From NCBI RefSeq assembly GCF_001581925.1, contig NZ_LQZA01000001.1, positions 62,001-126,000 of the forward strand: DNA of 64,000 nucleotides. Direction: 5' to 3'. This stretch comes from Ferrovum sp. PN-J185. GTDB lineage: Bacteria; Pseudomonadota; Gammaproteobacteria; Burkholderiales; Ferrovaceae. Position numbers and translations under genes: made by a program. The number at the start of each line of letters is the position of its first letter. Within the stretch, counting starts at the first letter, position 1. Below, piece after piece: positions 27,703-36,600 of the stretch. The notes under the pieces are model-generated. The model was given only the letters and a program-made list of their open reading frames with translations. It did not search any database and was not told the DNA's origin.

Positions 27703-28878
27703 ATGAAAAAATTAATACCTCCTATTTTACCCGACTCTGTGGCCCCTAACGACATTCAGTTAGCGCACAGTAAAAAATTGCTCAATACGATTATTGATAG
27801 GATTCACGAACAAGGTGGCTGGATTGATTTTGCTACTTTTATGAATATGGTGTTATACGAACCAGGTCTTGGTTACTATGTGGCAGGCTCTGCAAAACTG
27901 GGAAGCCATGGTGATTTTGTTACTGCCCCTCAATTGGGCAATCTCTTTGCCAAAACACTGGCACAAGCCATTGTCCCAGTTTTGAATCAATTATCCACCA
28001 AAGAGTCGGTGGTGCTGGAATTGGGGGCAGGAAGTGGTCAGCTTGCCCATGATTTATTATTGGCTCTCGCTGAACGCGGTCAGTTACCTAAGCGCTACAT
28101 CATTCTTGATGTCAGTCCTGAACTTACAAGTCGCCAGCAAACACTCTTATCTCGTCTACCGCAACACATTAGCACACAGATTGAGTGGGCCAGCTGTTGG
28201 CCTACTCAATTTGATGGGGTATTAATTGCTAATGAAGTATTGGATGCCTTTGCCGTACATCGTATAGAACGTCGTTCCGAGGGATGGTTTGAATGGGGTG
28301 TTAGCGTTCATGAAAATGAATTAAGAGAAGAGTCGAGAGTGCTAACTAATCATGCGTTAATGGAGTGCTTACCTCCCATCAATAATGAGTATTTGCCTTA
28401 TATGACTGAAGTCAATCTCTCGGCTATGGCGTTAATGAAGGCAGTTGCAGAAAGCTTGCGTGAGGGTAGGGCGTATTTTATTGATTATGGTTTTCCAGAG
28501 CGTGAGTTTTATCATCCGCAACGCGCAGAGGGCACATTAATGTGTCACTACCGTCACTATGCTCATCCTAACCCCATGTGTTTATTTGGTTTACAAGATA
28601 TCACAAGCCATATTGATTTTACGTCAGTGGCGAGAGCCGCGAGACAGGAAGGATTAGTTATCAAAGACTATGCCACCCAAGCGCAATTTTTACTGCATCA
28701 CGGTTTAATTAATTGTTTGACAGCATTTGTAACAGACATGAATGTCGATATGGTACGTCAGTCGCAAGAAGTGAATATGTTGATGAGCCCTGCTGAAATG
28801 GGGGAATTGTTTAAAGTGTTGGTGTTGGGCAGAGGAGAGGAAGAGGAAAGTGCCTTAGTGCAATTGGGACTTAGTTAA
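27703..28878 (+). CDS. MidA/NDUFAF7-like class I SAM-dependent methyltransferase
   Basis: The 391-residue protein belongs to the family (DUF185) whose eukaryotic member NDUFAF7 dimethylates an arginine of the 49-kDa complex I subunit during assembly. Visible features: [20 protein letters not shown] and the strongly conserved [19 protein letters not shown] near the N-terminus, the SAM-binding loop [33 protein letters not shown], and [15 protein letters not shown]. The bacterial target is not established; the complex I homologue NuoD is encoded at 58363-59619 in this window. It diverges from ttcA and overlaps cca tail to tail by eight bases. Confidence 0.88.
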   Translation: MKKLIPPILPDSVAPNDIQLAHSKKLLNTIIDRIHEQGGWIDFATFMNMVLYEPGLGYYVAGSAKLGSHGDFVTAPQLGNLFAKTLAQAIVPVLNQLSTKESVVLELGAGSGQLAHDLLLALAERGQLPKRYIILDVSPELTSRQQTLLSRLPQHISTQIEWASCWPTQFDGVLIANEVLDAFAVHRIERRSEGWFEWGVSVHENELREESRVLTNHALMECLPPINNEYLPYMTEVNLSAMALMKAVAESLREGRAYFIDYGFPEREFYHPQRAEGTLMCHYRHYAHPNPMCLFGLQDITSHIDFTSVARAARQEGLVIKDYATQAQFLLHHGLINCLTAFVTDMNVDMVRQSQEVNMLMSPAEMGELFKVLVLGRGEEEESALVQLGLS

Positions 28879-30001
28879 ATCCATATTGCCTTAATTTAGC
28901 TAAACGTAATGCTTTTAAAGTGGCAATTTTTTCAGGGACGCTAAGCGTTTCTGGATCAGTTAATTTTACTGCGATTAACTCGTGATGAACTAACCACAGC
29001 GGATGATGGGGGATTTCAGTGAGTGGTTTTTTATAGAATAACATCACCAATTCAAAAGCCTCTTGATAACGCTGCGGCCGTCTAATGGCATCAGCCCTTT
29101 CAATTAAAGACAGGGCATACTCGGCAGATAATTCTTTATTGAAGAGGGGTTCATGAGCGAGCTGATAAGTTAGTGTAGCTAATTCATTACATTCTTTTGG
29201 GCATTTTAATTGTCGACACAGTAAGGCGATCGTTTGATTAGCCTCTTTTGTTTGGCTAAAAAGAGTTAACACTAATCCCGCAAAGCGTTGACGCAATGGC
29301 AAGTTGAGTTGTGCTAACTGATCGATAAATGGCAGTGTTAACTCATGATATGAAGGATATACGTTAATCAATTGAGGTATGATTTTGTACAATGCGCCAC
29401 ATTGTTCAAGAACACGAAATAATTCTGATGGGGTGTTTTCCATTAAGCCGCGCGCAATTTCTTGCCACACTCGCTCTGCAACCAAAGCATCTACTTCACC
29501 TGAAGCGCTCATGTATTGCATCAGTGCCATGGTTTCAGGTGCTACACTAAAACCTAAGGGATGACTAAAACGCGCAGCAAAACGAGCCACACGAAGGATG
29601 CGCACAGGGTCTTCAATAAAGGCATCACTCACATGACGCAAAACTCGTTCCTGGCAGTCTCGAAGGCCGCCGTAAGGGTCGATGAGATGGCCTTCTGCAT
29701 CCCGTGCCATGGCGTTAATAGTAAGATCGCGGCGCTGTAAATCCTCTTCTAGAGTAACCTCAGGACTGGCATGAATAACAAATCCTTTATAACCTCGTCC
29801 TTGTTTTCTTTCGGTGCGTGCCAGAGCGTATTCTTCGTGAGTAGTGGGATGAAGAAACACAGGAAAATCATTACCCACAGGAATAAAGCCTTGCTTTAGC
29901 ATTTCCTCAACACTGGCTCCAACCACCACATAATCACGGTCTTGCACAGGAAGATTAAGGATCTCATCACGAACAGCGCCACCTACCTGATAGATTTTCA
30001 T
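28871..30001 (-). CDS. cca: tRNA CCA-adding nucleotidyltransferase
   Basis: This class II nucleotidyltransferase adds or repairs the 3' CCA end of tRNAs without a nucleic-acid template. It begins MKIYQVGGAVRDEIL with the catalytic Asp21/Asp23 pair in DRDYVVVGAS. It also has the RRDLTINAMA motif, the template-like FIEDPVRILRVARFAARF segment and a helical C-terminal half. At 376 residues it is shorter than the E. coli enzyme and no HD phosphohydrolase motif is visible, so only CCA addition is expected. It starts in the stop codon of slt (ATGA overlap). The one tRNA gene in the window already encodes its CCA. Confidence 0.93.
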   Translation of the reverse strand: MKIYQVGGAVRDEILNLPVQDRDYVVVGASVEEMLKQGFIPVGNDFPVFLHPTTHEEYALARTERKQGRGYKGFVIHASPEVTLEEDLQRRDLTINAMARDAEGHLIDPYGGLRDCQERVLRHVSDAFIEDPVRILRVARFAARFSHPLGFSVAPETMALMQYMSASGEVDALVAERVWQEIARGLMENTPSELFRVLEQCGALYKIIPQLINVYPSYHELTLPFIDQLAQLNLPLRQRFAGLVLTLFSQTKEANQTIALLCRQLKCPKECNELATLTYQLAHEPLFNKELSAEYALSLIERADAIRRPQRYQEAFELVMLFYKKPLTEIPHHPLWLVHHELIAVKLTDPETLSVPEKIATLKALRLAKLRQYGFN

Positions 30002-31947
30002 GGTTCACCCAGATGGATAGGCTGCAGATTGTCTACCGCAGGCACCAGACCAATACGTTGTTTAAGGGGAATATACGGTTGTTGTAAACGTTTACTGTAG
30101 AGTACCGTATTCGTCATAACGCGTTTTACATAGTCGCGCGTTTCATTAAAGGGGATGGTATCAATAAAAATAACACCATCCATGGGTTGTGTACTGAGCC
30201 ATTGTTTTACTCGTCTGGGTCCTGCGTTATAGCCTGCGGTAGCGAGTGCTGGGGTATTCAGCTGTTCCTGTAAATGCTGTAAGTAATAGGTACCTAAATT
30301 AAGATTGGTTTCAAGTTCTGTGGTTTGATCGGGCAGAAAACGTTTTAAAGAGAGATGTTTGGCAATCCAGCGTGCGGTCATCGGCATGATTTGCATTAAC
30401 CCTTGTGCGCCGGTTCTGGATAAAGCCTGGGGAGCAAATTGGCTTTCTTGGCGAATTAAACCATATACCCATGCTTCATCTAAATGGCGTTTTTTAACTG
30501 TGTTTTTTAACGTGTCTTCAAATGGAGTGGGGTAACTCAACGCTAAGTCTTCATAGAGTCCCACTTGGCTTGCACTGTAAATTGAACGATCAAGCCAGTT
30601 AGCCTCTTTGGCAATTTGGGCTGCGATTAAATGTTGTCTTGCTGTTAGTTTTTGGTTGGCCCAGTTCCACTCTATTCTATCCATTGGTTTAATATTCAAA
30701 CGATGTAGTCGAAGAGCACGCTCCATATGAGGTAACAGCTCTTTTGTATCATTATCAGTAATAGGAGCCATCTCTACCTTTTTGGTGGGATGAACCCCTA
30801 GTTCATCCTGAGCGAGTAGACCATAGAAATCAGATTCGTGGGTGAGCTCTTGCAATAAGACTTTGGCTGAGTCTTTCTTTTCTAAATGCATTAATGCTTC
30901 AGCTTGCCAATATTGCCACATTCTTAGTTTTTGTTCTTTAGGAGGCATGGTCTCTATGGTATTAAGTACCTCTTGCCACTTTTTATTTCTTAATGCCATG
31001 CGTACATGCCAAGCGCGATAATGATCTTGGTTAATACCATTGTGGGCCCTGTGAAACCAGTCAAGACTCGATGGATTGAGATTTAAAGCACCTTGATAAG
31101 CAATTTCTGCCCAGCCTAAGTCACGCCAATGAGGCGGTAGCATGCTTGCATGGTTTTGCCACCACTGTGAGGCTTCAATATCATCGTCTTTAGCAAAGAG
31201 CTGAATGGCATGAACTATCAAGACATAATGAGCATTATCAAGATGAGGATGAGTCAGTTGTTGATTTAAAAAACGCTTGGGATGATTGTTGGCCTCTTGC
31301 CAATCCCGTGAGGAGATATGTTGCGCATTAGGCAGTGATTGATTAATCAAGTCAGCACGGACATCTTGGTGATTATGGAGAGCCAAATGAAGAGATTGCC
31401 ATAATTCTTCTGTATCAATAACCGATAACGAGGTGAGTGGTGCCACAAGCTGACTGCAAAGATGATTGTCAGGATTATTAAGCCATAGTGATTTGGCTTC
31501 TGTTACTACATTTTTTGGTGTGTCTTGATTAAGGGTAAGGACAAGTTTGGCGCACTGTAAACCAAGGGTATTATTATCTTGTGCTTCTAGCTCAGATAAA
31601 AAAGTGTCACCTTGATGACTATTAAAAAGCGCATAGAGTAAATTGTTATGTAATGCAGGGTAGAGAGGGCTGTGAGGATACTTGTCTTTAAAACGATGCA
31701 CTTGGTTAATGGTCTCTTGGTTAACACCTTGATCAATGAGAGAGCTCAAATACCAAAAGTGAGGGTAATCAGCAAGATCATCATTGCCAATCTGATTGCT
31801 AATGGCTTCTAGAACTCTGCTTTGTTGCTTTCTATGTGCATTGAAAGCCTTGACCAATAAAGTATCGTGATTGGTTTCATTGTCAGCGCTAACAAGACCG
31901 GGTAGGGTCAGCGCTATGGTGACTATACAAACAAAAAAAACTCTCAA
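29998..31947 (-). CDS. slt: Soluble lytic murein transglycosylase
   Basis: Slt cleaves the glycan chain of peptidoglycan in the periplasm to form 1,6-anhydro-MurNAc ends. The 649-residue protein has a Sec signal peptide (about 21 residues), a long superhelical alpha region (about 25-470), a linker, and a C-terminal SLT domain. The catalytic Glu501 is in VYGLIRQESQF, followed by SRTGAQGLMQIMP and TAGYNAGPRRVKQWL, all diagnostic of family 1 transglycosylases. It is upstream of cca with a four-base overlap and diverges from the DUF2889 gene. The released anhydro sugars would feed AnmK (9875-11014). Confidence 0.94.
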   Translation of the reverse strand: MRVFFVCIVTIALTLPGLVSADNETNHDTLLVKAFNAHRKQQSRVLEAISNQIGNDDLADYPHFWYLSSLIDQGVNQETINQVHRFKDKYPHSPLYPALHNNLLYALFNSHQGDTFLSELEAQDNNTLGLQCAKLVLTLNQDTPKNVVTEAKSLWLNNPDNHLCSQLVAPLTSLSVIDTEELWQSLHLALHNHQDVRADLINQSLPNAQHISSRDWQEANNHPKRFLNQQLTHPHLDNAHYVLIVHAIQLFAKDDDIEASQWWQNHASMLPPHWRDLGWAEIAYQGALNLNPSSLDWFHRAHNGINQDHYRAWHVRMALRNKKWQEVLNTIETMPPKEQKLRMWQYWQAEALMHLEKKDSAKVLLQELTHESDFYGLLAQDELGVHPTKKVEMAPITDNDTKELLPHMERALRLHRLNIKPMDRIEWNWANQKLTARQHLIAAQIAKEANWLDRSIYSASQVGLYEDLALSYPTPFEDTLKNTVKKRHLDEAWVYGLIRQESQFAPQALSRTGAQGLMQIMPMTARWIAKHLSLKRFLPDQTTELETNLNLGTYYLQHLQEQLNTPALATAGYNAGPRRVKQWLSTQPMDGVIFIDTIPFNETRDYVKRVMTNTVLYSKRLQQPYIPLKQRIGLVPAVDNLQPIHLGEP

Positions 31948-32057
31948 GCCTCGCCTCTTTTTTCTTTTTTTATACTTGACCTTAATTCAGGTTGAAATAG
32001 TAAATTAAAGAGTATCATAGTAGGGTTATTAAGAATTGTTTTTTTGTGAGGGTGTAT

Positions 32058-32594
32058 ATGGCAGAGGTTGAATCTAGTCAACGTAAATTATTACATCGCA
32101 GAACGATTACTATTGAAGGATATGAGCGTGATGATGGTCACTATGATATCGAGGGGCATTTAGTCGATATCAAAGGGTACGATTTTCCGGTAATGAATGG
32201 CATAAGAAAAACCGGTGAACCGATTCATGACATGGTACTAGGTATTACCATTGATGCTGATATGACTATTATTGATGCCTATGCCAAAACACGCGCGCGG
32301 CCTTACCCTGGGTTTTGTGAGACGATCACAGACCATTATCAGTCTTTAAGAGGGTTGAAAATTGCGCCTGGATTTACCAAGGCCGTGAAAGAGCGTTTTG
32401 GTGGCGTTAGAGGATGTACGCACTTAACCGAAATGATTGGTACTCTTGCAACGGTTGCCTTTCAAACGCGTTATGGCTCAGCGGAGTCCCATTCCCCTAA
32501 CAAACCGCCGCACTTAGATGGCTGTCATGCGTTGGATACAACAGGTCCGGTGGTAGCTAAATTTTATTCACAATGGAAAGTAGATAAAAAATAG
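32058..32594 (+). CDS. DUF2889 family protein
   Basis: The 178-residue protein is soluble and of unknown function. It matches the DUF2889 pattern: HRRTITIEGYERDDGHYDIE, HLVDIKGYDF, GEPIHDMVLGITIDADMTI and RPYPGFC, then RFGGVRGCTHLTEMIGTL. The conserved His and Cys residues in PYPGFC, RGCTHLTE and LDGCHAL could bind a metal or form an active site; this is speculation. The ATG at 32058 is preceded by GAGGGTG; an in-frame GTG at 32046 is less likely. It stands alone, divergent from slt and before sucC. Confidence 0.8.
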   Translation: MAEVESSQRKLLHRRTITIEGYERDDGHYDIEGHLVDIKGYDFPVMNGIRKTGEPIHDMVLGITIDADMTIIDAYAKTRARPYPGFCETITDHYQSLRGLKIAPGFTKAVKERFGGVRGCTHLTEMIGTLATVAFQTRYGSAESHSPNKPPHLDGCHALDTTGPVVAKFYSQWKVDKK

Positions 32595-32705
32595 TGAGTA
32601 AACGTAACAGAGAATGCGCTTTTCATCACGATACTATCTGATAGAATAAAAAAAGTTTTAGGTAGATTTTTACTTGATTAACTTGTATATCGATAAGGCT
32701 AATCC

Positions 32706-33869
32706 ATGAAAATTCATGAGTACCAAGCAAAAGAAATACTGCGCCAGTATGGCGTTCCCACCCCGAAAGGGATTCCCTGTTTTAGCGTTGACGAAGCAAT
32801 CAAAGCCGGCCAAACATTGGCTCAACCTGTGCTAGTGGTTAAAGCGCAAATTCACGCTGGTGGACGAGGCAAGGGCGGGGGGGTGAAGGTTGCGAAATCT
32901 CCTGAAGAGTTAAAGGCTTATGCTAATCAAATATTGGGTATGAATTTAATTACCCATCAAACTGGTCCTCAGGGACAGCCTGTGCGTCGTTTGTTAATTG
33001 AGGAAGGCGCTGATATTAAGAAAGAGCTCTATATTGGTATGGTGGTTGATCGTAAATCCCAGCGTGTGGCTCTTATGGCAAGCCCTGAGGGCGGTATGGA
33101 TATTGAGGAGGTGGCAGCCCATACTCCGGAAAAAATTCTCACTGTATTGATTGATCCAATGACAGGATTAACCACTGCGCAGGCCAATCAAGTCTCTGAA
33201 TTCATTGGCGTTCCTAAAGAGTTATGGACACAAGCTGAGGGCTTATTTCAGGGTTTATATAAAGCCTTTGATGAAAAAGATGCCAGTCTTGCTGAAATTA
33301 ATCCTATGGTGATTACCGGTGATGGTCGCGTGTTGGCTTTAGATGCCAAAATGAATTTTGATAGTAATGCTTTATATCGTCATCCTGATGTTGTGGCGCT
33401 GAGAGATTTGGATGAAGAGGATCCGAGTGAGATTGAGGCTTCACGTTTTGATTTATCTTACATTTCATTAGACGGTAATATCGGCTGCTTGGTGAATGGT
33501 GCGGGATTGGCGATGGCTACCATGGATATTGTTAAACTCTATGGCGGTAACCCGGCAAACTTCCTTGATGTTGGTGGAGGGGCGACCACGGAAAAAGTTA
33601 CCGAAGCGTTCAAGTTAATGCTTAAAAACCCTGATCTTAAAGCTATTTTAGTCAATATTTTTGGTGGCATTATGAAATGTGATGTGATTGCTACGGGTGT
33701 TGTTGAAGCAGCAAAACAGGTAAAGCTTGGTGTGCCTTTAGTGGTTCGTCTTGAGGGGACTAATGTGGAGCTGGGTAAACAAATCTTGGCCCAATCAGGG
33801 TTACCTATTATTTCTGCTAATAACATGGCTGATGCTGCTGAAAAAGTAGTTCAAGCTGCGCGAGGTTAA
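32706..33869 (+). CDS. sucC: Succinyl-CoA synthetase, beta subunit (ADP-forming)
   Basis: SucC with SucD converts succinyl-CoA to succinate with ATP formation in the TCA cycle. The 387-residue subunit has the family start [18 protein letters not shown], an ATP-grasp domain with [18 protein letters not shown], the metal-binding ENP-like segment LAEINPMVI, and the C-terminal CoA-ligase half GGGATTEKV and [15 protein letters not shown]. sucD follows after one base. Malate-CoA ligase (MtkA) is a close relative; without other serine-cycle genes the TCA enzyme is the better call. The TCA dehydrogenase genes are not in this window. Confidence 0.93.
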   Translation: MKIHEYQAKEILRQYGVPTPKGIPCFSVDEAIKAGQTLAQPVLVVKAQIHAGGRGKGGGVKVAKSPEELKAYANQILGMNLITHQTGPQGQPVRRLLIEEGADIKKELYIGMVVDRKSQRVALMASPEGGMDIEEVAAHTPEKILTVLIDPMTGLTTAQANQVSEFIGVPKELWTQAEGLFQGLYKAFDEKDASLAEINPMVITGDGRVLALDAKMNFDSNALYRHPDVVALRDLDEEDPSEIEASRFDLSYISLDGNIGCLVNGAGLAMATMDIVKLYGGNPANFLDVGGGATTEKVTEAFKLMLKNPDLKAILVNIFGGIMKCDVIATGVVEAAKQVKLGVPLVVRLEGTNVELGKQILAQSGLPIISANNMADAAEKVVQAARG

Positions 33870-33870
33870 T

Positions 33871-34749
33871 ATGTCTATACTTATCAATCGCAATACACGA
33901 GTACTCACTCAAGGTATCACCGGTAAAACTGGTATGTTTCATACCAAAATGTGTCAGGAATACGCATTCGGTAGAGAGTGTTTTGTCGCTGGGGTGACAC
34001 CTAAAAAAGGTGGGCAGTCTTATGAGGGAATTCCCATTTTTGATAGTGTGAAAGAAGCTAAAGAAGCTACCGGCGCCAATGTGTCGGTAATCTATGTCCC
34101 GCCACCCTTTGCCGCTGCAGCGATCGATGAGGCGGTCGATGCTGATATGGATTTGGTGATTTGTATTACAGAGGGAATTCCTGTGCGCGATATGATTCGC
34201 ACACGTTACAAGATGCAGGGCAAGAAAACCATTCTGATTGGTCCTAATTGCCCGGGATTGATCACTCCTGATGAAATTAAAATCGGTATTATGCCAGGCC
34301 ATATTCATAAAAAAGGCCCAATAGGGGTGGTCTCTCGTTCTGGTACGTTAACCTATGAAGCGGTGGGACAATTACGTGAATTAGGTTTGGGTCAGTCCTC
34401 TTGTGTGGGCATTGGAGGGGATCCTGTGAACGGTATGAAACACATTGATGTGTTAAAGCTATTTAATGATGATCCTGACACAGAGGCGGTGATTATGGTG
34501 GGTGAGATCGGTGGCGATGATGAGGAAACTTGCGCGCGCTGGATTAAAGACAACATGACTAAACCGGTAATTGGTTTTATTGCTGGCGTCACAGCCCCTC
34601 CCGGAAAACGCATGGGACACGCTGGGGCGATTATTTCAGGTGGTCATGGTACAGCTCAAGAAAAGCTTGCTGTGATGGAAGAGAGTGGTATTAAAGTAAC
34701 TCGTAATCCAGCTGAAATGGGTAAAACCCTTAAATCAGTTCTTAAATAG
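33871..34749 (+). CDS. sucD: Succinyl-CoA synthetase, alpha subunit
   Basis: The alpha subunit carries the CoA-binding site and the phosphorylated active-site histidine. The 292-residue sequence starts [19 protein letters not shown] and has the CoA-binding Rossmann region ([15 protein letters not shown]) and the segment [12 protein letters not shown]. The phosphohistidine is near residue 250 in [12 protein letters not shown]. It is translationally linked to sucC (one base between them). Its last eight bases overlap the end of fur on the opposite strand, and a strong stem-loop follows immediately (34758-34799), probably ending the sucCD transcript. Confidence 0.94.
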   Translation: MSILINRNTRVLTQGITGKTGMFHTKMCQEYAFGRECFVAGVTPKKGGQSYEGIPIFDSVKEAKEATGANVSVIYVPPPFAAAAIDEAVDADMDLVICITEGIPVRDMIRTRYKMQGKKTILIGPNCPGLITPDEIKIGIMPGHIHKKGPIGVVSRSGTLTYEAVGQLRELGLGQSSCVGIGGDPVNGMKHIDVLKLFNDDPDTEAVIMVGEIGGDDEETCARWIKDNMTKPVIGFIAGVTAPPGKRMGHAGAIISGGHGTAQEKLAVMEESGIKVTRNPAEMGKTLKSVLK

Positions 34750-35179
34750 TGTTAAGTAATTTACGCGGACAATTCTCGCGAATACAGTCCGCGTAAATTT
34801 GTAGTGAATGATCGTGAATAACAAAGCCACGGTCTTTAGCAACTTTACTTTGTCTTTTTTCGATTTCAGAATCATAAAATTCTTCAACGTGACCGCATTG
34901 CATGCACACCAAATGATCGTGATGTTCCCCTGCATTCAGTTCGTAGACCGCGCGATTTCCTTCAAAATGATGGCGCACGAGGAGCCCTGCTTGTTCAAAT
35001 TGGGTGAGTACACGATAGACCGTGGCTAAACCAATTTCCATTCCCTCTTGGAGTAGACGACGATATACTTCCTCGGCGCTCATGTGGCGTAGATCGGACT
35101 GTTCAAATAGACTCAATACTTTAAGTCGAGGTAGAGTGGCTTTAAGACCAATGTCTTTTAAGTTTTGTGGATCGCTCAT
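34742..35179 (-). CDS. fur: Ferric uptake regulator
   Basis: Fur is an iron-responsive repressor. The 145-residue protein has the winged-helix N-terminal domain ([15 protein letters not shown], then the recognition helix [18 protein letters not shown]). The metal-binding segment [11 protein letters not shown] covers His86 to Cys95, and a second Cys pair lies in the tail (DCIRENC). Length and motifs are those of true Fur rather than Zur or PerR, though these can be confused. It diverges from bamE, the usual neighbour in beta- and gammaproteobacteria, and its 3' end overlaps sucD. The last codons contain a perfect 13-bp inverted repeat. Confidence 0.95.
   Translation of the reverse strand: MSDPQNLKDIGLKATLPRLKVLSLFEQSDLRHMSAEEVYRRLLQEGMEIGLATVYRVLTQFEQAGLLVRHHFEGNRAVYELNAGEHHDHLVCMQCGHVEEFYDSEIEKRQSKVAKDRGFVIHDHSLQIYADCIRENCPRKLLNTI
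34758..34799. terminator. Strong stem-loop inside the fur 3' end, behind sucD
   Basis: AATTTACGCGGAC at 34758-34770 pairs perfectly with GTCCGCGTAAATT at 34787-34799 (13 bp). The 16-base interval holds a second small stem ATTC/GAAT around TCGC. It begins nine bases after the sucD stop codon and lies wholly within the last 20 or so codons of fur. There is no long T-run on either strand, so termination would rest on the stem or on Rho; it may equally protect the sucCD mRNA 3' end. Confidence 0.6.
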
Positions 35180-35260
35180 GAATCGTGTTTTATGATCAAG
35201 ATAGGGTATTATAGGCAGATTCGTAAAAAACTGTTGATTATCGTTGAGGTTAAAGTTTCT

Positions 35261-35629
35261 GTGGGTAAAATTAAGTGGTTAAGAAAAGGATGGCTATTGA
35301 GTTGGGTATTACTATCGGCCTGTAGCTTTGATCTTCATCCATACAAAATGGAGATTCAGCAGGGTACCGCTATTGACTCAAAAATGGTTGAGCGCTTAAA
35401 GCCTGGAATGACAAGAACCCAAGTCAGTCTTGTTTTAGGAACGCCACTACTGGCTGATCCCTTCCATGCCAATCAATGGGATTATATTTTTTATACCCGA
35501 GAGAAAGGGGTGTTAAGTAAACCTTATCATTTAACGGTTTATTTTGTGAAAGACCATTTGGATCACTTTACTAACGATTATCCTCCAGTTAAGCCTGCTG
35601 AATATGAGGGAGCGAACGGCGAGAAATGA
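35261..35629 (+). CDS. bamE: Outer-membrane protein assembly lipoprotein BamE
   Basis: BamE is a small lipoprotein of the BAM complex that inserts beta-barrel proteins, such as the porins of this window, into the outer membrane. From the GTG at 35261 the protein has 122 residues with a lipoprotein signal ending in LLSAC (Cys21), the SmpA/OmlA domain with [16 protein letters not shown], and [17 protein letters not shown] at 35245-35248 is 12 bases before the GTG, slightly far. The frame is open further upstream to a TTG at 35165, but that would place the signal peptide internally. It is divergent from fur and overlaps dapB by four bases. Confidence 0.9.
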   Translation: MGKIKWLRKGWLLSWVLLSACSFDLHPYKMEIQQGTAIDSKMVERLKPGMTRTQVSLVLGTPLLADPFHANQWDYIFYTREKGVLSKPYHLTVYFVKDHLDHFTNDYPPVKPAEYEGANGEK

Positions 35630-36462
35630 GTATTCGTATTGCGATAGCCGGCAGTACCGGCAGAATGGGAAGGACGCTCATTGATGAAGTGTTATCTGAT
35701 AACGAGTTAACATTAAGTGCTGCATTAGAAAGAAGGGGTCATTCTTTATTGGGACGTGATCCAGGAGACTGGGTTGGTGTGGCAACCAATGTACAAATCG
35801 CTTGCTTATCACCTGATGAGCTTGCTAATACAGAAGTACTAGTGGATTTTACTCGTCCCGAGGCAACATTGGCGCATCTTCAAGTATGTCGTGAGTTGGG
35901 TGTTGCGATGGTGATTGGAACCACGGGTTTTAGTGCAGCAGAGCGTGAATTGATTTACCAAAGCGCGCAAACCATTCCTATTTTGATGGCTCCTAATATG
36001 AGTGTCGGCGTCAATGTTACTCTTTCTTTGTTGGATTTGGCTGCCCGTATGCTAAAAGAAGGCTTTGATGTGGAAATTACGGAAGCGCATCATCGTCATA
36101 AAGTGGATGCCCCATCAGGCACTGCACTACGATTAGGAGAAGTCATTGCTCAAGCGCGTGGTGTTAAGCTTTCTGAGGTGGCTTTATATGGTAGAGAGGG
36201 GATCATGGGCGAGAGAGACCCTAATACTATTGGTTTTGCAACAATTCGCGGTGGCGATGTGGTGGGTGATCATACCGTATCGTTTTTGGGTGATGGCGAG
36301 AGAGTAGAGATTACTCATAAGGCAAGTGGTAGAGATACATTTGCTAAGGGTGCACTGCGAGCGGCGAAATTTTTACACACCCAGTCTGCGGGATTTTTTG
36401 ATATGGAAGATGTGTTGGGATTAAAAGCAATTCGACAATTATTTAAGGACATAAACGTTTAA
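35626..36462 (+). CDS. dapB: 4-hydroxy-tetrahydrodipicolinate reductase
   Basis: DapB catalyses the NAD(P)H-dependent second step of the diaminopimelate/lysine branch. The 278-residue protein has the Rossmann motif AIAGSTGRMGR at the start, the nucleotide segment VIGTTGFSAAE, and the active-site block EAHHRHKVDAPSGTAL (about residues 152-167) with the catalytic His pair. Near the C-terminus are GDHTVSFLGDGER and HKASGRDTFAKGALRAA. The ATG overlaps the bamE stop codon (ATGA), and the gene pair is probably one transcript. The gene is followed by 138 non-coding bases leading to carA. Confidence 0.96.
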   Translation: MSIRIAIAGSTGRMGRTLIDEVLSDNELTLSAALERRGHSLLGRDPGDWVGVATNVQIACLSPDELANTEVLVDFTRPEATLAHLQVCRELGVAMVIGTTGFSAAERELIYQSAQTIPILMAPNMSVGVNVTLSLLDLAARMLKEGFDVEITEAHHRHKVDAPSGTALRLGEVIAQARGVKLSEVALYGREGIMGERDPNTIGFATIRGGDVVGDHTVSFLGDGERVEITHKASGRDTFAKGALRAAKFLHTQSAGFFDMEDVLGLKAIRQLFKDINV

Positions 36463-36488
36463 AATGATTGAGTCTTCAGTTCATCGCC

Positions 36489-36517
36489 TTGATTTAATTG
36501 GCTTAATCTGGTAAGAT
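36489..36517 (+). promoter_or_regulatory. Probable sigma-70 promoter of carAB
   Basis: TTGATT at 36489-36494 and TAAGAT at 36512-36517 are separated by exactly 17 bases. A transcript would start near 36524, just before the hairpin at 36530-36570, so that hairpin would lie in the carA leader. Confidence 0.6.
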
Positions 36518-36529
36518 TCTAACAATCGG

Positions 36530-36570
36530 AAACGGGAAGACGTGTGTAATTAAGCGTCCTTCCCGTTTTT
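36530..36570 (+). terminator. Intrinsic terminator, candidate carAB attenuator
   Basis: AAACGGGAAGACG at 36530-36542 pairs with CGTCCTTCCCGTTT at 36555-36568, with one bulged base, followed by a run of five T residues at 36566-36570. It can end dapB transcripts, but it also lies downstream of the candidate carA promoter. TCCCGT at 36580-36585, next to the carA ribosome site, can pair with ACGGGA of the left arm instead, giving a mutually exclusive fold. Confidence 0.75.
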
Positions 36571-36600
36571 CATATCTAATCCCGTCTGGAGTTCATTGTC

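Noticed and set aside
33817-34308. 163-codon open frame on the minus strand, antisense to sucC/sucD
   Set aside because: It lies wholly within strongly conserved sucCD coding sequence, has no ribosome site and the product shows no domain; it is a shadow of codon bias.
32706-34749. Malate-CoA ligase (mtkAB) of a serine cycle instead of succinyl-CoA synthetase
   Set aside because: The glyoxylate aminotransferase in the window made this worth considering, but no malyl-CoA lyase, hydroxypyruvate reductase or glycerate kinase is nearby and the TCA enzyme explains the sequence.
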